DNA from: Aeromonas sanarellii
Lineage (GTDB): Bacteria; Pseudomonadota; Gammaproteobacteria; Enterobacterales; Aeromonadaceae
Direction: 5' to 3'
Length of the DNA: 64,000 nt
Assembly (NCBI RefSeq): GCF_000820085.1
Contig: NZ_CDBN01000087.1
Coordinates: 40,317-104,316, forward strand
How positions within the stretch are numbered: position 1 is the first letter of the stretch; each line of letters begins with the position of its first letter. Made by a program: the position numbers and the translations under genes. Shown here one piece after another: positions 31,089-40,886 of this stretch. Under the pieces are notes generated by a model. The model saw only the letters and a program-made list of their open reading frames with translations, was not told the origin of the DNA and ran no database searches.

Positions 31089-31844
31089 TCAGCCGCGGCC
31101 GAGGCGATTGTCCGGGTAGTTCTTGGCCAGCACTTCGCGGGCGTGGCGGGCCAGGGTCGGCATCTTGAGGGTGTCGTAGGCGTTGACCATGATCTCCAGC
31201 GCCTTCTCGGTTTCCGCCGTGTCGGGGTAGGTCTCGACGACCAGCTTGGCGCGGTTGGCGGCGGCGATCAGGGCGTCACGCTTGACGTAGTACTCGGCCA
31301 CCCCCAGGTCGTAGCGGGCGAGGCGGTTCTTCAGGCCGATCATGCGGGCGCGGGCGTCGGCTGCATACTGGCTGTTGGGGTAGTTCTGCAGCAGGGTCTT
31401 GAAGTCCTGGAAGGCCTGACGGGCGTAGGAGGGGTCCTTGTCATCCCGATCGATGCCCAGGAAGTCCTGGAAGAAGTTGTAGTCTGCCGCCATGTTGGTC
31501 AGACCGCGCATGTAGAAGACGTAATCGATGTTCTTGTGCGCCGGATTGAGGCGGATGAAACGGTCGATGTTGGCGACCGCCTGGGCGGTGTCGTCCTGCT
31601 TGTAGTAGGCGTAGATGAGGTCGAGCTGTACCTGGTTGGAATAGGCACCGAACGGGTAGCGGGAATCCAGCGCCTCCAGCAACTCGATGGCATTCAGGTA
31701 GTTGCCTGCATCCAGCTTGAGCCGGGCTTTATGGTACAGGACTTCCGGCGGTTCGTCGGGAACCTTGGGTTTGGTGCTGGAACAGCCAGTGATCAGGGTG
31801 GCAACCAAGGCGAGCGACATCAGCAGGTGAGACTTCTTTCCCAT
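31089..31844 (-). CDS. bamD: outer-membrane assembly lipoprotein BamD
   Basis: Essential component of the BAM machine that inserts beta-barrel proteins into the outer membrane. With the start at 31844 (MGKKSHLL) there are 251 residues and a short lipoprotein signal ending in LITGC, Cys21 being the acylated residue. Earlier in-frame starts (ATG 31853, ATG 31862, GTG 31868) cannot be excluded, as no strong ribosome binding site separates them. The mature part is a series of tetratricopeptide repeats (VLYHKARLKLDAGNYLNAIE and others). It is divergent from rluD, the conserved gammaproteobacterial arrangement. Confidence 0.94.
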   Translation of the reverse strand: MGKKSHLLMSLALVATLITGCSSTKPKVPDEPPEVLYHKARLKLDAGNYLNAIELLEALDSRYPFGAYSNQVQLDLIYAYYKQDDTAQAVANIDRFIRLNPAHKNIDYVFYMRGLTNMAADYNFFQDFLGIDRDDKDPSYARQAFQDFKTLLQNYPNSQYAADARARMIGLKNRLARYDLGVAEYYVKRDALIAAANRAKLVVETYPDTAETEKALEIMVNAYDTLKMPTLARHAREVLAKNYPDNRLGRG

Positions 31845-31960
31845 CAACAACATCCGGTCCATTTCCACGAAATTGGCAAAGTATCCGTTATGCTTGGCTA
31901 AAAGAAAAGCTAGAATACCCGGATTATTTTGAATTGATACCCCCGCTCAAGAGACCATAC

Positions 31961-32941
31961 ATGAGCCAGCATATTGAACTGACAGGCGAATTTCAGGATC
32001 ACCAATTCGGGCAGCGACTCGACCAGGCCCTGGCCGAATTGTTTCCCGACTACTCCCGCACCCGCATCAAGGAGTGGATTTTACAGGACAGAGTGACCCT
32101 AGACGGTCAGGTTGCCAATACCCCGCGCGAGAAAGTGGTGGCCGGGCAGCAGGTGCATGTGAATGTGGAACTGGCAGACGACACCCGCTGGGATGCCCAG
32201 AACATCGAGCTCAACATCGTCTATGAAGACGAACACATCCTGGTGATCGACAAGCCGGCCGGCCTGGTGGTCCACCCGGGCGCCGGCACGCCGGACGGCA
32301 CAGTGCTCAACGCCCTGCTGCACCGCTACCCCGGCATCGCCGAGGTGCCTCGTGCCGGCATAGTGCACCGTCTGGACAAGGACACCACCGGCCTGATGGT
32401 GGTGGCCAAGACCATTCCGGCCCAGACCCACCTGGTGGAGGCGCTGCAGGCGCGCCAGATCACCCGTGAGTACGAGGCCATCGCCATCGGTCACATGACT
32501 GCGGGCGGCACCGTCGATGCCCCCATCGGCCGTCATCCGACCCAGCGTACCCACATGGCCGTGGTGCCCAATGGGCGCGAGTCCGTCACCCACTACCGGG
32601 TGCACGAGAAATTCCGTGGTCACACCCGCCTGCGGCTGCGGCTGGAGACCGGTCGCACCCACCAGATCCGCGTGCACATGGCCCACATCAAGCATCCCCT
32701 GGTGGGGGATCCCGCCTACGGCGGCCGTCTGCGTCTGCTGCGCAACGCCACCCCAGAGCTGACCGAGGCCCTGCGCAACTTCCATCGCCAGGCACTGCAC
32801 GCCACCATGCTGAAGCTGGCCCACCCCATCACGGGTGAGGTGATGGAGTGGCACTCCCCCACGCCGCAGGACATGGTGGATCTGATGGAGGTGCTGCGGG
32901 CGGATACCCTGGCCAACCCGGACGATCTGGTCTGGAACTGA
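31961..32941 (+). CDS. rluD: 23S rRNA pseudouridine synthase (1911/1915/1917)
   Basis: Modifies helix 69 of 23S rRNA. Starting at ATG 31961 (MSQHIELTGEFQ) it has 326 residues, the same as E. coli RluD. An N-terminal S4 domain (QRLDQALAELFPDYSRTRIKEWI) precedes the catalytic domain, whose HRLDKDTTGLMV contains the nucleophilic Asp; LETGRTHQIRVH is the second family motif. It is divergent from bamD and followed by pgeF. Confidence 0.97.
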   Translation: MSQHIELTGEFQDHQFGQRLDQALAELFPDYSRTRIKEWILQDRVTLDGQVANTPREKVVAGQQVHVNVELADDTRWDAQNIELNIVYEDEHILVIDKPAGLVVHPGAGTPDGTVLNALLHRYPGIAEVPRAGIVHRLDKDTTGLMVVAKTIPAQTHLVEALQARQITREYEAIAIGHMTAGGTVDAPIGRHPTQRTHMAVVPNGRESVTHYRVHEKFRGHTRLRLRLETGRTHQIRVHMAHIKHPLVGDPAYGGRLRLLRNATPELTEALRNFHRQALHATMLKLAHPITGEVMEWHSPTPQDMVDLMEVLRADTLANPDDLVWN

Positions 32942-32997
32942 GACAGCGGCAGTTCTGCGACGATTCCTGCCGCAACCTGCCCAGCATGATCTGACAC

Positions 32998-33031
32998 GGG
33001 GCCCCTTGACTGGTTGCAGCCAAGGGGCCCC
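32998..33031 (+). terminator. strong hairpin between rluD and pgeF
   Basis: GGGGCCCCTTG/CAAGGGGCCCC stem of 11 bp with a 12-nt loop. The following GCTTTATAT is only weakly T-rich, so it may attenuate or protect the rluD message rather than fully terminate. Confidence 0.6.
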
Positions 33032-33058
33032 GCTTTATATGACCGAAAGGAGCCACAG

Positions 33059-33796
33059 ATGAACTGGATCGAACCCGACTGGCCCGCGCCGGGCAACGTC
33101 AGGGCCCTGTCGACCACCCGAAACGGGGGCCTGAGCGAGGGGGTCTTTGCCGGCCTGAACCTGGGGGCTCACGTGGGAGACGAGCCGGCCAGGGTCGAGG
33201 CCAACCGCACCTTGCTGCAAGAGGCCGCAGGGATCCCCGGCCCTCTCAACTGGCTCAACCAGGTGCATGGCACCGCCGTGCATCCCGTGAGTCGCGAGTA
33301 TGGGGGGGCGCCGGAGGCCGATGCGGCCTGTGCCCGCGAGGCCGGGCTGGGCTGCATAGTGATGACCGCCGACTGCCTGCCGGTGCTGTTCTGCGATCGG
33401 GCCGGTACCGTAGTGGCGGCCGCCCATGCCGGCTGGCGCGGGCTGCAGGGGGGCGTGCTGGAGGAGAGCATCGCGGCCATGGGCTGCGAGCCGGGGGGGA
33501 TCCTCGCCTGGCTGGGCCCGGCCATAGGCCCCACGGCCTTTGAGGTGGGCGGCGAGGTGCGCGACGTCTTTATGGCGGAGCAGGCGGAAGCGGCGGCTGC
33601 GTTCGTCCCTTCGTCCAGCGAAGGGAAATGGCTGGCGGATATCTATCAGCTGGCCCGGCTGCGGCTGGCCCGTGCCGGCGTCACCGCCGTTTATGGCGGC
33701 GAGCACTGTACCTTCAGCGATTCCGAGCGTTTCTACTCCTACCGCCGCGATGGCCAGACCGGTCGCATGGCCTCCATCGTCTGGCTGGCTCCCTAA
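33059..33796 (+). CDS. pgeF: peptidoglycan editing factor PgeF (YfiH, multicopper-oxidase-like fold)
   Basis: A 245-residue protein of the DUF152/YfiH family. Start at 33059 after AAAGGAGCC. The family's metal/active-site motifs are visible: NQVHGTAV, MTADCLPVLFCDRAG, AAAHAGWRGLQGGV and the C-terminal CTFSDSERFYSYRRDGQTGRM. In E. coli it removes wrongly incorporated L-serine from peptidoglycan precursors; other members have been described as laccases or purine nucleoside phosphorylases. It lies between rluD and clpB as in E. coli. Confidence 0.93.
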   Translation: MNWIEPDWPAPGNVRALSTTRNGGLSEGVFAGLNLGAHVGDEPARVEANRTLLQEAAGIPGPLNWLNQVHGTAVHPVSREYGGAPEADAACAREAGLGCIVMTADCLPVLFCDRAGTVVAAAHAGWRGLQGGVLEESIAAMGCEPGGILAWLGPAIGPTAFEVGGEVRDVFMAEQAEAAAAFVPSSSEGKWLADIYQLARLRLARAGVTAVYGGEHCTFSDSERFYSYRRDGQTGRMASIVWLAP

Positions 33797-33877
33797 CCTC
33801 TTCCCCCGCCCTGCATCTTGCCGGGCGGGGGATGCTGCCTCCTTCCCGCCTTGCAGAAAAAATAACCAGGCCTGCCC

Positions 33878-33905
33878 CTTGAAATAGCCCGTACGGGCCT
33901 CATCT
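33878..33905 (+). promoter_or_regulatory. heat-shock (sigma-32) promoter of clpB
   Basis: CTTGAAA, a 13-bp spacer and CCTCATCT match the RpoH consensus CTTGAAA-N13-15-CCCCATNT almost perfectly, about 60 bp upstream of clpB. Confidence 0.85.
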
Positions 33906-33967
33906 TTCATCTCAGAAAGTTATGTTGTTTGCCGCGCAAGCGGCGTCTGTCTTGAAGGGGGAGTGCA

Positions 33968-36541
33968 ATGCGCCTCGATCGCCTGACCAGCAAATTCCAG
34001 ATTGCCATTTCCGATGCCCAGTCTCTTGCACTGGGTCGTGACCACCAATTCATCGAACCCGTCCACCTGATGAGCGCCCTGCTCAATCAGGACGGCGGCT
34101 CCATTCGTCCGTTGCTCGCCCTGACCGGGCTCGACATCAATGCCCTGCGCTCGCGCCTCGGTGAGGAGCTCGATCGCCTGCCCCGCGTCAGCGGCGTGGA
34201 GGGGGACGTTCAGCTCTCCAACGGCCTCGGCCGGCTGCTCAACGTCTGCGACAAGCTGGCCCAGCAGCGCAAGGATCAGTTCATCTCGTCCGAGCTGTTC
34301 GTGCTGGCGGCCCTGGACGAGAAGGGGACCCTCGGCGAGCTGCTGCGCGCCCAGGGGCTGACCAAGGAAAAACTCGACGCGGCCATCGACAAGGTGCGCG
34401 GCGGCAAGAAGGTGGAGGATGCCAACGCCGAGGAGAACCGCCAGGCGCTGGAGAAGTACACCATAGATCTCACCGAGCGGGCCGAACTCGGCAAGCTCGA
34501 CCCGGTGATCGGCCGGGATGACGAGATCCGCCGCACCATCCAGGTGCTGCAGCGCCGCACCAAGAACAACCCCGTGCTGATCGGCGCCCCCGGTGTCGGC
34601 AAGACCGCCATCGTCGAGGGGCTGGCCCAGCGCATCATCAACGGCGAGGTGCCGGAAGGGCTCAAGAACAAGCGGGTGCTCTCCCTCGACATGGGGGCCC
34701 TGGTGGCCGGAGCCAAGTATCGCGGCGAGTTCGAGGAGCGGCTCAAGGCGGTGCTCAGCGATCTGGCCAAGGAGGAGGGCAACGTCATCCTGTTCGTGGA
34801 CGAGCTGCACACCATGGTCGGCGCCGGCAAGGGCGAGGGGGCCATGGACGCGGGCAACATGCTCAAACCCGCCCTGGCCCGTGGCGAGCTGCACTGCGTC
34901 GGCGCCACCACCCTCGATGAGTATCGCCAGTATGTGGAGAAGGATGCCGCCCTGGAGCGCCGCTTCCAGAAGGTGCTGGTGGAGGAGCCCTCGGTAGAGG
35001 ACACCATCGCTATCCTGCGCGGCCTGAAGGAGCGCTACGAGCTGCACCACCACGTGCAGATCACCGACCCCGCCATCGTCGCGGCGGCCCAGCTGTCCCA
35101 CCGCTACATCGCGGATCGCCAGCTGCCCGACAAGGCCATCGACCTCATCGACGAGGCGGCGGCCAGCATCCGGCTGCAGATCGACTCCAAGCCGGAATCC
35201 CTGGACCGCCTCGAGCGGCGCATCATCCAGTTGAAACTGGAGCAGCAGGCGCTGATGAAGGAGGACGACGACGCCAGCCGCAAGCGCCTCGATCTGCTCA
35301 ATCAGGAGCTGAGTGAAAAAGAGCGGGAATACAACGAGCTGGAAGAGGTGTGGAAGGCCGAGAAGGCCGCCCTCGCCGGTACCCAGCACATCAAGGCGGC
35401 GCTGGAGCAGGCCCGTCAGGATCTCGAGGTGGCGCGTCGCGCAGGCGACCTGGGCCGCATGTCCGAGCTGCAGTATGGCCGCATCCCCGAGCTTGAGAAA
35501 CAGCTCGACCTCGCCACCCAGGCGGAGATGCAGGAGACCAGCCTGCTGCGCAACCGGGTCACCGACGTGGAGATTGCAGACGTCCTGGCGCGCTGGACCG
35601 GCATTCCGGTGGCGCGGATGCTGGAGGGGGAGCGGGAGAAGCTGCTGCGGATGGAAGATCAGCTGCACAGCCGGGTGATCGGCCAGGAGGAGGCGGTGGA
35701 CGCCGTCTCCAACGCCATTCGTCGCTCCCGTGCCGGGCTGTCCGACCCGAACCGCCCCATCGGCTCCTTCCTGTTCCTGGGCCCCACCGGGGTGGGCAAG
35801 ACCGAGCTGTGCAAGGCGCTGGCGGAGTTCCTGTTCGATACCCAGGACGCCATGGTGCGCATCGACATGTCCGAATTCATGGAGAAACACAGCGTGGCCC
35901 GTCTGGTGGGGGCGCCTCCGGGATACGTGGGTTACGAGGAGGGGGGCTATCTCACCGAGGCGGTGCGCCGTCGCCCCTACTCGGTGATCCTGCTGGACGA
36001 GGTGGAGAAGGCGCACCCGGACGTGTTCAACATCCTGTTGCAGGTGCTGGACGACGGCCGACTGACCGATGGTCAGGGCCGCACCGTGGACTTCCGCAAC
36101 ACCGTGGTCATCATGACCTCCAACCTCGGTTCGGATCTCATCCAGGAGCACCACTCCGAGAAGGATTACGACGAGATGAAGGCCATGCTGATGGAGGTGC
36201 TGACCCGCAGCTTCCGCCCGGAGTTCATCAACCGGATCGACGAGACCGTGGTGTTCCACCCGCTCGGCGAGGAGCACATCAAGTCCATCGCCCGCATCCA
36301 GCTCAAGAGCCTGATGAGCCGTCTGGAGTCCCAGGGCTTCGAGGTGGAGGTGAGCGAGGAGCTGCTGACCAAGCTGGTGCACGCGGGCTTCGACCCCGTC
36401 TACGGGGCGCGGCCCCTCAAGCGGGCCATTCAGCACAAGGTGGAGAACCCGCTGGCCCAGGCTCTGCTCTCGGGTCGGGTCATCCCCGGCAAGCGGCTGC
36501 TGCTCGGGGCGGACAGCAACGGTCTCACCATGACCCAGTAA
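33968..36541 (+). CDS. clpB: ATP-dependent disaggregase ClpB
   Basis: Hexameric AAA+ chaperone that works with DnaK to dissolve aggregates. The 857 residues match the family exactly. Clp N-domain (about 1-145), first AAA+ with Walker [14 protein letters not shown], the coiled-coil middle domain (about 400-520), second AAA+ with Walker [13 protein letters not shown], and a C-terminal D2-small domain. It has no ClpP-binding IGL/F loop. It is preceded by a sigma-32 promoter and follows pgeF. An internal start for the short ClpB form is likely but I did not fix it. Confidence 0.98.
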   Translation: MRLDRLTSKFQIAISDAQSLALGRDHQFIEPVHLMSALLNQDGGSIRPLLALTGLDINALRSRLGEELDRLPRVSGVEGDVQLSNGLGRLLNVCDKLAQQRKDQFISSELFVLAALDEKGTLGELLRAQGLTKEKLDAAIDKVRGGKKVEDANAEENRQALEKYTIDLTERAELGKLDPVIGRDDEIRRTIQVLQRRTKNNPVLIGAPGVGKTAIVEGLAQRIINGEVPEGLKNKRVLSLDMGALVAGAKYRGEFEERLKAVLSDLAKEEGNVILFVDELHTMVGAGKGEGAMDAGNMLKPALARGELHCVGATTLDEYRQYVEKDAALERRFQKVLVEEPSVEDTIAILRGLKERYELHHHVQITDPAIVAAAQLSHRYIADRQLPDKAIDLIDEAAASIRLQIDSKPESLDRLERRIIQLKLEQQALMKEDDDASRKRLDLLNQELSEKEREYNELEEVWKAEKAALAGTQHIKAALEQARQDLEVARRAGDLGRMSELQYGRIPELEKQLDLATQAEMQETSLLRNRVTDVEIADVLARWTGIPVARMLEGEREKLLRMEDQLHSRVIGQEEAVDAVSNAIRRSRAGLSDPNRPIGSFLFLGPTGVGKTELCKALAEFLFDTQDAMVRIDMSEFMEKHSVARLVGAPPGYVGYEEGGYLTEAVRRRPYSVILLDEVEKAHPDVFNILLQVLDDGRLTDGQGRTVDFRNTVVIMTSNLGSDLIQEHHSEKDYDEMKAMLMEVLTRSFRPEFINRIDETVVFHPLGEEHIKSIARIQLKSLMSRLESQGFEVEVSEELLTKLVHAGFDPVYGARPLKRAIQHKVENPLAQALLSGRVIPGKRLLLGADSNGLTMTQ

Positions 36542-36556
36542 CCGGTTGGTCGATAA

Positions 36557-36583
36557 AAAACGCAGGCTCAGTGCCTGCGTTTT
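36557..36583 (+). terminator. intrinsic terminator of clpB
   Basis: AAAACGCAGGC/GCCTGCGTTTT hairpin with a T-rich tail, 16 bp after the clpB stop and before the MBL-fold gene. Confidence 0.88.
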
Positions 36584-36601
36584 GTTTTGAGGGAAAATCT
36601 G

Positions 36602-37426
36602 ATGCTCACCTTTTCCGTGCTGGTGGATGACGATGTTTATCGGCCAGGCTGTCTGCCCGAGCGAGGATTGGCGCTGCTGCTGGAGTGCGACGGCCTCAGG
36701 GTGCTGTTCGACAGCGGCCGTGGCCGGGCTTTGCGTCACAACGCCACCGTGATGGGGATCGATCTCGCCTCCCTCACCCACGTGGTGCTCTCCCACGGTC
36801 ATTACGACCATGTGGGCGGGGTCGGCTCGCTGCCCCGCTATGCCACGCCCATCCCGCTGATCGCCTGTCCGGATGTGTTCAATGAGCGGGGCTACTTCCT
36901 GCCAATCCCCTTCTGGCGATGCAACCTCTATCGCCTGTCGGGGGTGCTGGCTCAGGAGTCGCTGGCGGCCAAAGGTTTGCTCCCCCACTGCTCGGCCGAT
37001 CCGGTGTGGATCTCTGATCGTCTGGTGTTCCTCGGCAGCATTGTGCGGCGCGACAGGGCCACCCCCTCGCTGCTCGGCTACATAGTGCGGGGCGGACGGG
37101 TGGAGAAAGACCTTATCAGCGACGACTCGGCACTGGCCTACAAGAGCGAGCAGGGGCTGATCGTCTTTATCGGCTGCGGTCACGCCGGGGTCGAGAACAT
37201 CATAGCGCGGGCCAGGGAGGTGTGTGGCGAGGAGCGGATCCACGCCGTCATCGGCGGCCTGCATCTGAAGTTTTCCGGTCCGCAGCGGGCGGCGGCGCTC
37301 GGCGCCTATTTGGAAGAGGAAGCGGTGGAGAAGCTGTTTGCCTGTCACTGTACCGGCAGCAGAAAGGCGAGACTGCCGCGTCAGCACCCGATCGGGGCCG
37401 GTTTCGAGTACAGTTTTCCGACATAA
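36602..37426 (+). CDS. metallo-beta-lactamase-fold hydrolase (COG1237-like)
   Basis: A 274-residue cytoplasmic protein starting at 36602 after GAGGGAAA. The MBL metal motif HGHYDHVGG (SHGHYDHV) is intact, with later ligands in GCGHAGVENI and GGLHLKFSG. This C-terminal GCxHxG block is characteristic of the COG1237 group related to the archaeal dihydropterin/ribofuranosylaminobenzene phosphate synthase homologues, where bacterial functions are not established. It lies alone between clpB and asnA. I cannot name a substrate. Confidence 0.82.
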   Translation: MLTFSVLVDDDVYRPGCLPERGLALLLECDGLRVLFDSGRGRALRHNATVMGIDLASLTHVVLSHGHYDHVGGVGSLPRYATPIPLIACPDVFNERGYFLPIPFWRCNLYRLSGVLAQESLAAKGLLPHCSADPVWISDRLVFLGSIVRRDRATPSLLGYIVRGGRVEKDLISDDSALAYKSEQGLIVFIGCGHAGVENIIARAREVCGEERIHAVIGGLHLKFSGPQRAAALGAYLEEEAVEKLFACHCTGSRKARLPRQHPIGAGFEYSFPT

Positions 37427-37450
37427 AAAACGGCAATCCGAAGATTGCCG
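37427..37450 (-). terminator. intrinsic terminator downstream of asnA
   Basis: CGGCAATC-TTCG-GATTGCCG stem followed by T6 on the minus strand. It lies about 180 bp beyond the asnA stop and abuts the end of the MBL-fold gene. Confidence 0.75.
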
Positions 37451-37631
37451 GGAGGAATGTATTCAATGCGACCTGGCGTGGGTCGAGCGGGTCGCAGGGG
37501 CAAGCCCCGTTTTCGCAGAGGGCCGTCGAAGATGGCCTCCTGCTTACAGCCTGTCCGGACTGCGCTCGCTCAGTCCGCACTGCCACACTTGCTGGCGTCC
37601 GGCGGGCATGCCGCCGGGCGCCATCCGTTCG

Positions 37632-38624
37632 TTACAGCATGCCGGGGATGCGCTCCTTCATCTCGGCCGGCCAGACGCCCACCTGCACCTGACCGATATG
37701 CTCTTTTTGCAGCAGCAGCATGGCCAGACGGGATTGGCCGATGCCGCCGCCTATGGTCTGGGGCATGCGCGCTGCCAGCAGATCCTGATGCCAGTCGTAC
37801 TGCAGGCGATCCTCGTCCCCCGTAATGGCGAGCTGGCGGCGCAGCGCCTCGGCGTCAACCCGGATCCCCATGGAGGAGATCTCGAAGCTGTCTTCCAGCA
37901 CCGGGTTCCACACCAGGATGTCGCCGTTCAGGCCGGCCAGCCCCAGCTCGCTCTCGCTGCTCCAGTCGTCGTAGTCCGGGGCGCGCACGTCGTGGCGCTC
38001 ACCGTGGGACAGGGCACCGCCGATACCGATGAGGAAGACGGCGCCCAGCTCTTTGGCGATGGCGCGCTCGCGCCCCTTGGCGTCGAGATCCGGGTAGCGG
38101 GTCAGCAACTCTTCGCTGTGGAGGAACTGGATCTCGGCCGGCAGGAAGGGAGTCAGCGCGTGCTCGGCGCAGACCGCGCGCTCTGTGGCCTTGATGGCGG
38201 ACCAGATGCCGCGCACGGTTTCCTGCAGGTAGGCGAGATCCCGGCGCTCGCTCGGCATCACCTTCTCCCAGTCCCACTGGTCCACGTAGACGGAGTGGAT
38301 GGGGGTGAGGCGATCCTCGTCCGGACGCAGCGCCTTCATGTGGGTGTAGATGCCTTCGCCCGGGCCGAAACCGAAGCGACCCAGGGTCTGGCGCTTCCAC
38401 TTGGCCAGCGAATGCACCACTTCGTAGCTGTGCTGCGGCAGGGTCTTCACCTTGACCTGCACCGCATTCTCGTGGCCGGACAGGTTGTCCTGAGTGCCAT
38501 CACCGACCCGGCTCAGGATAGGGGCTTGTACCTCCATCAGGCCCAGTTGCAGGGCGAGTTGGCGGGAGAACATCTCTTTGACGAAGCTGATCTGTTGTTG
38601 GCTGCGAATGTAGTGCTGTTTCAT
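37632..38624 (-). CDS. asnA: aspartate-ammonia ligase (asparagine synthetase A)
   Basis: Makes asparagine from aspartate, ammonia and ATP. Starting at 38624 ([20 protein letters not shown]) it has 330 residues, identical in length to E. coli AsnA; the longer open frame upstream runs through the promoter. Class II aminoacyl-tRNA-synthetase-like motifs are visible, for example [18 protein letters not shown] [12 protein letters not shown] and [15 protein letters not shown]. It is divergent from asnC, the E. coli arrangement, where AsnC activates asnA. Confidence 0.96.
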   Translation of the reverse strand: MKQHYIRSQQQISFVKEMFSRQLALQLGLMEVQAPILSRVGDGTQDNLSGHENAVQVKVKTLPQHSYEVVHSLAKWKRQTLGRFGFGPGEGIYTHMKALRPDEDRLTPIHSVYVDQWDWEKVMPSERRDLAYLQETVRGIWSAIKATERAVCAEHALTPFLPAEIQFLHSEELLTRYPDLDAKGRERAIAKELGAVFLIGIGGALSHGERHDVRAPDYDDWSSESELGLAGLNGDILVWNPVLEDSFEISSMGIRVDAEALRRQLAITGDEDRLQYDWHQDLLAARMPQTIGGGIGQSRLAMLLLQKEHIGQVQVGVWPAEMKERIPGML

Positions 38625-38778
38625 GCTGAATGACCTGTCTTGAACCCGTTGAATGCGGTGATTCTTCAACAGATGGTGCAAACAATTCAATATTCGATAA
38701 TAGAAATAGGCTTTATCTATTTTTTTCATCAAAATATGCGTGTAATTAATGAGGTATCGTTAACGGGAGTGCGAAAAA

Positions 38779-39240
38779 GTGTCAGAAAATTATCGGATCG
38801 ATAATCTCGATCAGGCCATCCTCACCGCCCTGATGGAGAATGCGCGTATCCCCTATGCGGAGCTGGCCAAGCAGCTGGCGGTCAGCCCGGGGACCATCCA
38901 CGTGCGGGTGGAGAAGATGAAGCAGGCGGGGATCATCGAGGGGACCAGGGTGCAGGTGAACCCCAAGAAGCTGGGTTACGACGTCTGCTGCTTTATCGGC
39001 ATCAATCTGAAGAGCGCCAAGGATTATCCCTCGGCCCTGGCCAAGCTGCAGGCGCTGGACGAGGTGGTGGAGGCCTACTACACCACGGGTCACTACAGCA
39101 TCTTCATGAAGGTGATGACCCGCTCCATCGACGAGCTGCAGACGGTGCTGATCCACAAGATCCAGACCATAGACGAGATCCAGTCCACCGAAACCCTGAT
39201 CTCCCTGCAAAACCCCATCTTGAGAGATGTGAAACCCTGA
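38779..39240 (+). CDS. asnC: Lrp/AsnC-family regulator AsnC
   Basis: A 153-residue regulator with an N-terminal helix-turn-helix (IPYAELAKQLAVSPGTIHVRVEKMKQAGII) and a C-terminal RAM ligand-binding domain (VVEAYYTTGHYSIFMKVMTRS). The start is GTG at 38779, giving MSENYRIDNLDQAILTALM. It is divergent from asnA with a 154-bp AT-rich gap that should hold both promoters. Confidence 0.96.
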   Translation: MSENYRIDNLDQAILTALMENARIPYAELAKQLAVSPGTIHVRVEKMKQAGIIEGTRVQVNPKKLGYDVCCFIGINLKSAKDYPSALAKLQALDEVVEAYYTTGHYSIFMKVMTRSIDELQTVLIHKIQTIDEIQSTETLISLQNPILRDVKP

Positions 39241-39296
39241 GCGAGGTAGGAGATCCCTCTCCCGTGCGAGCCCCGGATTAGGGCTGTTGGCCGGCC

Positions 39297-40061
39297 TCAG
39301 GGCTCGAGATAGGGAATGCCGTACTTGTCGTAGAGGGCCTTGAGGCGCCCATCCTGCTTCATGTGCAGCAGTTCGGTGTCATAGGCCGCCATCAGGGCCG
39401 GGGTGTCGGCATCGGCCCGGGTGCGGGTCCAGACATTGAAGTAGGGGCTGGTCTTGAGGGGCTTTGGTAGGTAGTCGAGCCTGCCCTCCAGCCCCTCTTC
39501 CCTTATCTGGGCGAAGGCGGTGACCAGGGACATGGGGACCACATCGATGCGCCCGGCGATCAGCTTGCGCAGTTGCAGCTGGTTGATGGGGATCTCCTGG
39601 AAGCGGTAGGCAGGGTCGGCCATGGCTGCCGCGAGCTCGGGGGTGTAGGAGAAGTCACGGGTGACACCGATGCGCCAGGGCTTGAGATCCGCCAGATGGT
39701 CGTAGTGGATCTGCCCCACGGACTCCTTGCGTATGAAGAAGTGCCAGCTGTGGAGGATGTGGGCCTGCTTGGGGTAGAGCAGGTAGGCCTCCCGCTCCGG
39801 CTTGTAGGAGTGGGTCAGCAGCAGATCATAGAGGCCGCCCTCGGCATTGCGGGTGAGCCTGGCCCCGGAATCGATCAGCTCTATCTTGATGGGGATCCGG
39901 AGGGTGCCGAAGATGGCGCTGACCAGATCCACGTCCAGCCCCCTGGGGTGGCCGCCTTCATCCAGCCACTTCAGGGGCGGCTCAAGGATGCCGCCAATGA
40001 CCAGCTCCCTGGCCGACAGCCAGCAGGGCAGCAGCAAGCAGAACACGAGCAAGCTTCGCAC
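39297..40061 (-). CDS. periplasmic solute-binding protein, family 3 (SBP_bac_3-like)
   Basis: A 254-residue exported protein. The GTG at 40061 is preferred because AGGAG lies seven bases before it and it gives a compact signal peptide (RSLLVFCLLLPCWLSA-R). The mature part resembles amino-acid-type binding proteins (LVIGGILEPPLKWLDEGGHPRGLDVDLVSAIFGTL; GRIDVVPMSLVTAFAQ), but no ABC permease or ATPase is adjacent. Many such orphan proteins in Aeromonas and Vibrio act in sensing or have unknown roles. The gene for a CBS-domain protein lies upstream on the same strand, 261 bp away. Confidence 0.82.
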   Translation of the reverse strand: MRSLLVFCLLLPCWLSARELVIGGILEPPLKWLDEGGHPRGLDVDLVSAIFGTLRIPIKIELIDSGARLTRNAEGGLYDLLLTHSYKPEREAYLLYPKQAHILHSWHFFIRKESVGQIHYDHLADLKPWRIGVTRDFSYTPELAAAMADPAYRFQEIPINQLQLRKLIAGRIDVVPMSLVTAFAQIREEGLEGRLDYLPKPLKTSPYFNVWTRTRADADTPALMAAYDTELLHMKQDGRLKALYDKYGIPYLEP

Positions 40062-40322
40062 GTTACATCTCCTGAGCACGCGGGACGAGGTCACGCATGC
40101 CGGATGCGGTGGCCGTCAGATATCTAACTAGAGACGACCCCGGATGGCAAACCCTGAAATGGGGAGGGGACAAAAGAATGGCACCGGGGAAGGGGCGTGG
40201 CACTGCATCGGCAGGCCGCCCTGTGGCAGAGTCGGGAGGGGGGACCAGCCGCTCGTTGTTGTGCAGGGGAAGTTTGCAGGAGCCCGCCCCCTGCGTGGAA
40301 CGTGCGTGGGGGCAGCGTCGCC

Positions 40323-40727
40323 TCAGGTCGCCTGACATTGCTTCAACTGGGTGTTGAGGGCCTGCATCACCCGGCGCCGGCTGATGAGGCCGATCACCCT
40401 GTCCCCCTCCATCACCGGATAGAGCCTGGGCTTGGCCCCGGTCATCTGGCGGGCGAGATCCAGAATGCTGTCGTCCGGGCCGACGAACAGCGGTGTCCGG
40501 CTCATCAGATCCTCGACCCGGGTGCGGCTGTCGCAGTGATAGCTGCCGGTGAGCAGGGCGGGAATGCAATCCCGCTCGGAGAGGAATCCGATGAGCCGTC
40601 TCTGGTCGTCCAGCACTGGCAGGCCGCCGAGATCGGCCAGGTGCAGCCTGTCCATGGCCTCGGCCAGGCCGAGCTCGGGGCTGAGTGAGTGGGTCAATGG
40701 CTGCATATGATCGCGAACTTGTAGCAT
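40323..40727 (-). CDS. CBS-domain pair protein
   Basis: A 134-residue stand-alone tandem CBS protein: first CBS about residues 8-60 (LPVLDDQRRLIGFLSERDC), second about 72-128 (LYPVMEGDRVIGLISRRRVMQAL). It probably binds an adenine nucleotide. The start at 40727 follows GGAG. A Cys near the end of the first module and the C-terminal QCQAT tail are notable but unexplained. No partner enzyme is adjacent. Confidence 0.85.
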   Translation of the reverse strand: MLQVRDHMQPLTHSLSPELGLAEAMDRLHLADLGGLPVLDDQRRLIGFLSERDCIPALLTGSYHCDSRTRVEDLMSRTPLFVGPDDSILDLARQMTGAKPRLYPVMEGDRVIGLISRRRVMQALNTQLKQCQAT

Positions 40728-40886
40728 GATGGTGGCTCCAACAGGGTCGATGGTGTCACTATGCCCGATCGGCCCGGCGTGGGGCCAATGGGTTTGGTCT
40801 CGGACATTGATAGGTCATTCACGAAGCAGAGGCCCTTCGCGGGATCCGGTATGGGTCGGGCAGGGCGACAACCACAAGGAGAGGGT

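Noticed and set aside
33920..37387. Minus-strand open frame of 1,155 codons opposite clpB
   Set aside because: Antisense shadow of clpB and the MBL gene; no ribosome binding site and implausible composition.
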